From NCBI RefSeq assembly GCF_000821245.2, contig NZ_LN611424.1:621874-659485 (forward strand): 37,612 nt of DNA, read 5' to 3'. The notes under the pieces are model-generated. The model did not search any database and was not told the origin of the DNA. It saw only the letters and a list, made by a program, of their open reading frames with translations. Position 1 is the first letter of the stretch, and each line of letters starts with the position of its first letter. Source of the stretch: Virgibacillus senegalensis (GTDB taxonomy: Bacteria; Bacillota; Bacilli; Bacillales; Amphibacillaceae). Made by a program: the position numbers and the translations under genes. Shown here in pieces: positions 32,693 through 37,612 of this stretch.

Positions 32693-33895
32693 ATGCGGTA
32701 TTTTATAAATGCAGATCAATATTTACTTGAGCATGGAGTGATAGAAAAAGGATATTTGGTGGTGGAAGACGGGCGTTTTTCTTCAATATCCACTGAAGTA
32801 CCTACCGGAGAAAAAGTCATAGACTGGAGCGGCTACATGGTCGCTCCAGGTCTGTTTGACACACATATACATGGAATCAACGGTCATGACATCATGGACG
32901 GTACGGAGGAAGCTGTAACGGAAATTTCCGCCACTTTGGCTTCGTACGGTGTCACCCGGTTTCTGCCGACAACCTTGACGTCTTCCGATACAGATTTAAG
33001 AAAGGCGCTTGAGGCAATAAAACGAGCGGAAGATAATGGGCTGCCCGGCGCTCAATCCCAAGGAATATTTTTAGAAGGTCCTTATTTTACTGAACAACAT
33101 AGGGGAGCGCAAAACGAGAAGTATTTCCGGGACCCAGATATCGAAGAATTTAAACTATGGCAAGCGGTATCTGGTGGCAAGATAGTGAAAGTTGCCTTGG
33201 CACCGGAACGGGAAGGCTCACTTGCGTTCATCCGTATGGTAAAAGATTCGGGGGTGCAAGTAAGCATCGCCCACTCGGATGCTACGTTTGATTGCTGTAT
33301 AAAGGCCCTTGAGAATGGTGTGAATAATTTCGTTCATTTGTTCAATGGGATGAGGGGACTCCATCACAGAGAACCAGGTGTAGTAGGAGCTGCTTTCCAT
33401 TCGGAAGATGCGTTTGTTGAGTTGATTTCCGATGGCTTGCACGTCCATCCGGAAGCGGCTGCTCTTACCTATCGTTTGAAAGCAGATCAATTGATGTTGA
33501 TTACGGATTGTATGCGTGCAGGGGGCATGCCTGACGGAAGTTATAAATTGGGAGAATTTCCTGTAATCATGGAGGCTGGAGTAGCGAGAACGGAAACAGG
33601 ATCGCTTGCTGGCAGTACACTTAAACTGCTGGACGGAATCAGAAATTTGCAGAAGTGGACAAAAGCTGATTTACAAGATATTTGGCACTTGGCTTCCTTG
33701 ACACCTCCTAAAAGTTTAGGGATGGACAATGAAATCGGCAGTATCACATTTGGAAAAAAAGCGGACTATGTGGTAATTGATTCAAACCTGGAAGTTCAAG
33801 CGACCGCCGTCAACGGAAATCTCATCTACACTAAGGAAGAAGAAAGGGGAAAAAATGATGCAAACCCGTACAATGAAAGCAGAACGATTAAGTAA
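32693..33895 (+). CDS. nagA: N-acetyl-amino-sugar-6-phosphate deacetylase (NagA/AgaA)
   Basis: 400 residues, amidohydrolase superfamily. Metal-site HIHG in [15 protein letters not shown] in [35 protein letters not shown] and catalytic D in ITDCMRAGG. It removes acetate from GalNAc-6-P or GlcNAc-6-P. The ATG at 32693 has AGGAG upstream; the frame is open 17 codons earlier inside agaS without a ribosome site. Its end overlaps lacD by 41 nt, unusually long, and the last ~15 residues ([14 protein letters not shown]) are unlike family ends, suggesting loss of the original stop. Confidence 0.92.
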   Translation: MRYFINADQYLLEHGVIEKGYLVVEDGRFSSISTEVPTGEKVIDWSGYMVAPGLFDTHIHGINGHDIMDGTEEAVTEISATLASYGVTRFLPTTLTSSDTDLRKALEAIKRAEDNGLPGAQSQGIFLEGPYFTEQHRGAQNEKYFRDPDIEEFKLWQAVSGGKIVKVALAPEREGSLAFIRMVKDSGVQVSIAHSDATFDCCIKALENGVNNFVHLFNGMRGLHHREPGVVGAAFHSEDAFVELISDGLHVHPEAAALTYRLKADQLMLITDCMRAGGMPDGSYKLGEFPVIMEAGVARTETGSLAGSTLKLLDGIRNLQKWTKADLQDIWHLASLTPPKSLGMDNEIGSITFGKKADYVVIDSNLEVQATAVNGNLIYTKEEERGKNDANPYNESRTIK

Positions 33896-34742
33896 GTTAA
33901 TGAACGATAATGGCTATTTCAGCGCTTTGGCGATTGATCAACGTGGTGCCTTGAAACGGATGATGGGAGAAGAGACAACGAAACAAGAAATCGAGAAGTA
34001 CAAATCACTCGTTTCTGAGCGGTTAACTCCTTATGCTTCCGCTATACTATTGGATCCTGAGTATGGCTGGCCGGCGGCAGGCAAAAAAGACGAAGAGTGC
34101 GGTCTTCTTGTAGCTTATGAAAAAACGGGGTATGACACAAGCGATGTTGGTCGTATGCCCAGTCTTCTTCCGGACTGGTCGGTCAAACGGCTTGTCGAGA
34201 AAGGAGCAGACGGAATAAAAATACTCATCTATCATGATATCGATGGTTCTATCGAAGTAAATGAGAAGAAGAATGCCTTCGTGGAAAGGATTGCATCCGA
34301 GTGTAAAGCGGAAGATATACCGTTTTTTTTAGAAATCATCACGTACGATGAAGGAATGCATGATATGAAAGGTCGGGAGTTTGCCAAAATGAAGCCTCGA
34401 AAAGTCCTGTCATCTATGAAACACTTTTCTGGTGAACGGTTCGGAGCTGACGTGCTGAAGGTCGAGGTTCCTGTAAATATGAATTTTGTAGAAGGGTTCA
34501 CGGAAGAAGAACCAGTATATACCCGTGAGGAAGCCTCTTCCTATTTTAGAGAACAAAGTGAATCTACGAATCTTCCTTATATATTTTTGAGCGGTGGTGT
34601 AAGTGCAGAGCTTTTTCAAGAAACACTGAAGTTCGCAAAACAATCAGGCGCAGCATTCCATGGCGTCCTTTGTGGACGTGCAACATGGAGTGGATCTGCT
34701 TTTAAATATAAAGAAGCTGGATCAGCAGCTGCCAATGAATAG
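33855..34742 (+). CDS. lacD: Tagatose-1,6-bisphosphate aldolase LacD, truncated by an amber codon
   Basis: 295 residues as read. The ATG at 33855 has AAAGGGG upstream, inside the nagA end. Schiff-base Lys K202 lies in [10 protein letters not shown], with [15 protein letters not shown] and [17 protein letters not shown] as family motifs. Cleaves tagatose 1,6-bisphosphate to dihydroxyacetone phosphate and glyceraldehyde 3-phosphate. After TAG at 34740-34742 the same frame continues for 25 more codons to TAA at 34818-34820, with sequence matching the usual LacD C-terminus (LETEGKENITSLNKVL). The family normally has Trp before that, so TGG to TAG is likely. Full length would be 321, close to the usual 325. 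Activity uncertain. Confidence 0.88.
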   Translation: MMQTRTMKAERLSKLMNDNGYFSALAIDQRGALKRMMGEETTKQEIEKYKSLVSERLTPYASAILLDPEYGWPAAGKKDEECGLLVAYEKTGYDTSDVGRMPSLLPDWSVKRLVEKGADGIKILIYHDIDGSIEVNEKKNAFVERIASECKAEDIPFFLEIITYDEGMHDMKGREFAKMKPRKVLSSMKHFSGERFGADVLKVEVPVNMNFVEGFTEEEPVYTREEASSYFREQSESTNLPYIFLSGGVSAELFQETLKFAKQSGAAFHGVLCGRATWSGSAFKYKEAGSAAANE

Positions 34743-34854
34743 TTGGAAACAGAAGGGAAAGAAAATATCACGTCTCTAAACAAAGTACTAGCGGAAACAG
34801 CCGCTTCAAGCCAGCCATAAAATATATATGTTTCGAGAAAAATGAGGTGATGAG

Positions 34855-35790
34855 ATGATTCTCACGGTAACGCTGAACCCTTCAGTGGACATCGGCTACA
34901 AGTTGAACGGCACACTTAATTTGGATGATGTCAATAGAGTTACTGAAATTAATAAAACTGCTGGAGGAAAAGGACTCAATGTATCGAGAGTATTGAAACA
35001 ATTGAAAAACGAGGTAAAGGCGACTGGGTTTTTAGGCGGGCATTTAGGAGAGTTCATCGCCGAAGAATTGTCTGTACGTGGCATCAAGCATGATTTCGTG
35101 AGCATAAAAAAGGATACACGGAATTGTATTTCCTTACTGCATGAAGGGATGCAGACGGAGATTCTGGAAAAAGGCCCCACGATTGATAGTGAAGAAGCAG
35201 TCCAGTTTTTAAATCAATTCGCCATTCAATTAAAAGAAATAGATGTAGTTACTCTCTCAGGAAGTCTTCCTGCTGGTCTGCCGGATGATTTTTACAATCA
35301 GCTTTTAACCATTGCCCAGAATTTCAAGATACCGGTCTTGTTGGATACGAAAGAAGACCTGCTAGAAAAAGCCATCAAGCACACGACAAAACCATTTTTA
35401 ATCAAGCCTAACGCAAAAGAAGTCGCAGGATTGTTTCAGAAAGATTTTCAATACCAGGAGGATTTACTCGCAAACCTCCAGTCCAAATACTTTTCCCGAA
35501 TTCCTTGGATTGTTGTGACTCTGGGAGCGGATGGAGCAATTATTAAATGTAAAGAGAAATTCTATAAAGCAGAAATTCCTGTGGTGAAAGCAATCAATCC
35601 TGTAGGATCAGGCGACGCTGTCCTTGCCGGATTTGCTTCTGCTTTTCATAAAGGAATGAAGGATGAAGAAGCAATTAGGTATAGCCTTGCGATGGGAGTA
35701 TCCAATGCCATGGAAGAGCAGACTGGGTGTGTTCAGCTTTCGATGATAGGTGAATTGATGGATCAGATTTGTCTTCTTAGGGTTGAGTGA
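34855..35790 (+). CDS. lacC: Tagatose-6-phosphate kinase / 1-phosphofructokinase-type PfkB kinase
   Basis: 311 residues, GAGGTG before the ATG. PfkB fold: TLNPSVDIGYKL, TAGGKGLNVSRVL near the N-terminus, and the C-terminal INPVGSGDAVLAGFASA with the catalytic Asp. By context it phosphorylates tagatose 6-phosphate to the 1,6-bisphosphate for LacD. The family also includes FruK, which cannot be excluded by sequence alone. Last gene of the amino-sugar operon; no terminator follows until 36071, 280 bp later. Confidence 0.88.
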   Translation: MILTVTLNPSVDIGYKLNGTLNLDDVNRVTEINKTAGGKGLNVSRVLKQLKNEVKATGFLGGHLGEFIAEELSVRGIKHDFVSIKKDTRNCISLLHEGMQTEILEKGPTIDSEEAVQFLNQFAIQLKEIDVVTLSGSLPAGLPDDFYNQLLTIAQNFKIPVLLDTKEDLLEKAIKHTTKPFLIKPNAKEVAGLFQKDFQYQEDLLANLQSKYFSRIPWIVVTLGADGAIIKCKEKFYKAEIPVVKAINPVGSGDAVLAGFASAFHKGMKDEEAIRYSLAMGVSNAMEEQTGCVQLSMIGELMDQICLLRVE

Positions 35791-36070
35791 TAGATATTGA
35801 GGATACGTAGATTAATCTATTAATATTGTTTTAATGCTTTAATAAAAATAGCGAAATGATTTATGTGTTCAGCTAGAATGATTCTCCAGATTCCGGTGAA
35901 AGTGAAATAGTTTTTGAGATTCTTTATAATTTGATTGCCCTTGCAATACTAGAGTAACGAAGAGCTCGAAGAACATGGATAAAAGCATGTTACGCCAAAA
36001 AAGCTACCTTTGAGCAATGAAAAGGACTATCAAAATCAAGGTAAAGCCCGGTTAAGCATGATAGAAAAAT
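35791..36070. other. Noncoding gap after lacC
   Basis: No supported gene. Two very short ATG frames near 35976 and 36018 (12 codons each) lack convincing ribosome sites. No recognisable RNA class. Confidence 0.4.
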
Positions 36071-36090
36071 GGAGGAGCCCCTCCTTTTTT
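36071..36090 (+). terminator. Terminator GGAGG-AGCC-CCTCC-T6
   Basis: Five-GC-pair hairpin immediately followed by six T. Likely the end of the lacC operon transcript or of an unseen short RNA. Confidence 0.8.
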
Positions 36091-36100
36091 CCTACCCTTC

Positions 36101-36147
36101 AAGCAAGCGAATCCACTCCGACAATGGAGTATTCCGCTTGCTTTTTT
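36101..36147 (+). terminator. Second terminator close behind the first
   Basis: AAGCAAGCG-AAT-C-CACTCC pairs with GGAGT-ATT-CCGCTTGCTT around GACA, followed by TTTTTT. Two terminators in tandem isolate the following operon. Confidence 0.8.
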
Positions 36148-36255
36148 CACATCCCCTTTGAATAGATTTTTCCGCAACTTAACCACAAATAGTTGCCTCC
36201 TTTCGCCAAATTTTTTGTAAATCAACTAAATTTCGTCAAAAACCCTCCAATATGA

Positions 36256-36264
36256 TGGTATAAT
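36256..36264 (+). promoter_or_regulatory. Possible extended -10 promoter
   Basis: TG-G-TATAAT extended -10 hexamer about 190 bp upstream of the unknown operon. A weaker TATGAT follows at 36298-36303. No good -35. Either could give a longer transcript into the operon. Confidence 0.3.
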
Positions 36265-36382
36265 ATTCCTGATTCTCTCCTTTTTATAGGAAAATGGTAT
36301 GATGTAAAACGAGCATTTTTATCCTGGGTTTGTTTACAGAAGTTTTGGTAGTTTTCTATTTATAAAATTGCCAGAAAAGGAT

Positions 36383-36431
36383 TGGCATAGTACTAACTCT
36401 AATATATATTACTTATCATAGAGTTAGTACT
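36383..36431 (+). promoter_or_regulatory. Promoter enclosed by a perfect 13-bp inverted repeat
   Basis: AGTACTAACTCTA (36389-36401) and TAGAGTTAGTACT (36419-36431) form a perfect inverted repeat around a 17-nt spacer. TTGGCA (36383-36388) and TATATT (36405-36410), 16 bp apart, place the first arm in the promoter spacer and the second at the start point. This fits an operator for a dimeric or tetrameric repressor, or an RNA hairpin at the 5' end of the message. Confidence 0.6.
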
Positions 36432-36451
36432 AAATAAAAAAGAGGGATAGA

Positions 36452-37000
36452 GTGAAAAAAGTTATCGGTGGAGCCGTATATAACACGGAAACGGCTAAAA
36501 AGATTTGTGAACAATTGTCGGAAGAAATTGAATATGAAAAAGGAGCAAACGTAAAAAAATCCAAACAGCTTTTTAAAACAAAAAGCGGAAAATACTTTCT
36601 TTTTATTAAGAGTGAATTTACCGGATACATTGCGGTGAATAATGACGATTTAGACCCGGAATTTGAAGAGGCAGAATTAGAAGAAGAAAAAATCAAGCCA
36701 GTTCCCTATGAATTAGCTCTTCAATTTGCAAGCGAAACTATCACCTCGAATCCGGAGTCAAAAACATGGGTGGGGAAATATTTTCCCGAACTTATCGATG
36801 GAATCGAAAACAATAAAAAGATCCAAAAAAAGATTTATATCTCTGAAAAGGCTAGCTGGTATTTAGAAATGATGTTGACAGACAGCGACGACACGAATAG
36901 CAGCCTGATCGAGAAGTTGATTACGGATGAGTATCACAGACTCTATGAAAAAGGGCTGATGAAGCGGGATCCATACTTTGAAATGGAAGCTAATAAATGA
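36452..37000 (+). CDS. Unknown protein with possible ribbon-helix-helix-like C-terminus
   Basis: 182 residues, GTG start with AGAGGG 5 nt upstream. No family is recognised. Residues 1-62 (VIGGAVYNTETAKKICEQL ... KYFLFIKSEFTGYIAV) form a small alpha/beta unit. Residues 66-82 are very acidic (EFEEAELEEEK). Residues 124-165 (KKIYISEKASWYLEMML ... SLIEKLITDEY) show a strand followed by two helices, reminiscent of ribbon-helix-helix DNA-binding folds. With the palindromic promoter just upstream, autoregulation is plausible, but this is inference. Followed 19 nt later by another unknown gene in the same direction. Confidence 0.7.
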   Translation: MKKVIGGAVYNTETAKKICEQLSEEIEYEKGANVKKSKQLFKTKSGKYFLFIKSEFTGYIAVNNDDLDPEFEEAELEEEKIKPVPYELALQFASETITSNPESKTWVGKYFPELIDGIENNKKIQKKIYISEKASWYLEMMLTDSDDTNSSLIEKLITDEYHRLYEKGLMKRDPYFEMEANK

Positions 37001-37019
37001 CCGATTGGAGGAAAGGTTC

Positions 37020-37612
37020 ATGGAAACGACTGTTCGAGATTTTATTTTAGACAATTTGACAGATCAACACTTCGAAAAGCTGGTCAACAGGTTGATTATA
37101 GAGAACGTCCGTTTATACGATTTGGATGATAGGACGGAAACCGTTTCTCAGTACTTAAAGGAGCAAAAACCCAGTTATACGAAAAATGATTCCTTTGAAA
37201 TAGTAAATGAGATCGAAAGAATGAATAACCCCCAAATGATGGATTTGAAAGAATTAAATGATTTAATACCTGTATGGATGCCCACACGAAATAACGTAGA
37301 GGAACATCCCGATAAAGGGATAAATACAGACGAAGAACTTGACGTTTCTGATTCACCTAATGGTAGGGACCCGTTGAATGGATCGGAATACAGTTCCTTT
37401 CGTCAGCTGAAAATTGCCTTTCTTTCTGAAAACCCCTTGGAACGTGAGAAAAATGATATTGCACCATATGAGGTGAATTCGACGAACTATAAAGCATACG
37501 TCCGGCAAGAGATTAACAGAGTTGCATGGGGATTGTCGAATTTTATTTATGAAATGTTGCATTATTCCCCAGCAAACAAGCCGGAGGAATTTCCTGATGA
37601 AAAATCGCTAGT
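37020..37612 (+). CDS. Unknown protein, 3' end outside window
   Basis: Open from ATG 37020 to the window edge (197 full codons, no stop), with GGAGG 8 nt upstream. It starts METTVRDFILDNLTDQHF, has a charged, Asp/Glu/Asn-rich middle (about residues 60-130) and a later helical part (KAYVRQEINRVAWGLSNFIYEMLHY). No membrane segment, signal or catalytic motif was recognised in the visible part. It is co-transcribed with the preceding unknown gene; the pair probably acts together. Accessory or mobile origin is possible but not shown. Confidence 0.7.
   Translation, partial: METTVRDFILDNLTDQHFEKLVNRLIIENVRLYDLDDRTETVSQYLKEQKPSYTKNDSFEIVNEIERMNNPQMMDLKELNDLIPVWMPTRNNVEEHPDKGINTDEELDVSDSPNGRDPLNGSEYSSFRQLKIAFLSENPLEREKNDIAPYEVNSTNYKAYVRQEINRVAWGLSNFIYEMLHYSPANKPEEFPDEKSL

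Noticed and set aside
33777-33854. 26-codon extension of lacD into nagA
   Set aside because: No ribosome site, and the sequence is out-of-frame nagA; the family start is at 33855.
35976-36053. Two 12-codon frames (MDKSMLRQKSYL and MKRTIKIKVKPG)
   Set aside because: No adequate ribosome sites. The second vaguely recalls the start of IS605-type TnpB proteins, but the frame ends at once and nothing follows.
1-37612. CRISPR arrays, tRNA and rRNA genes
   Set aside because: No regularly spaced repeats other than the IS terminal repeats, and no tRNA or rRNA signature was seen on either strand by eye.

Overview
The window looks like a chromosomal stretch of a low-GC, Gram-positive, spore-former-type bacterium of the Bacillaceae, possibly a halophilic genus. 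This is inferred from strong AGGAGG ribosome sites, GTG/TTG starts, lipobox lipoproteins, a LytR-CpsA-Psr protein, a CcpA-type cre site, YesM/YesN-type two-component genes and CUT1 ABC permeases without their own ATPase. Most of it is carbohydrate-acquisition DNA.

Layout. (1) Positions 1-4680 hold a decayed IS21-family element. istA has a one-base frameshift, istB is intact, and a small third gene follows. A group II intron (about 2606-4568) sits between that gene and the right-end repeats, and its reverse transcriptase is broken by two frameshifts, one of which removes the catalytic YADD. (2) 4719-6995: terminators, a 19-codon ORF, an LCP cell-wall ligase and an AraC regulator. (3) 7107-19863: an island with an FAD oxidoreductase, a YesM-type kinase, a YesN-type regulator, a lone solute-binding lipoprotein, a structured intergenic region with a cre site, a complete CUT1 binding protein plus two permeases, and a secreted multidomain polysaccharide lyase-like protein. 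(4) 19966-27812: an IclR regulator divergent from a sugar-acid operon (enolase-superfamily dehydratase, DapA-family enzyme, TAXI-TRAP transporter, 2-keto-3-deoxy sugar kinase, KDPG-type aldolase). (5) 27942-35790: a GntR-controlled amino-sugar operon with a mannose-family PTS (IIB, IIC, IID, IIA), AgaS, NagA, LacD and LacC, which together make a complete galactosamine/GalNAc to tagatose-6-phosphate pathway. lacD carries an in-frame amber stop where the family has a tryptophan codon. (6) 36383-37612: an unknown two-gene operon behind a promoter enclosed by a perfect 13-bp inverted repeat; the second gene runs off the window.

Taken together, regions 3 to 5 suggest (inference) growth on a polysaccharide containing uronic acid and N-acetylgalactosamine. 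The secreted lyase would cut it, the ABC system would import fragments, the keto-deoxy acid branch would take the uronate part, and the PTS/Aga branch would take the amino sugar. No GH88 hydrolase, KduI/KduD or sulfatase is present, so the islands could also work on separate substrates. The least explained parts are the operon at the right edge, the structured RNA-like region near 14.1 kb, and the fate of lacD.
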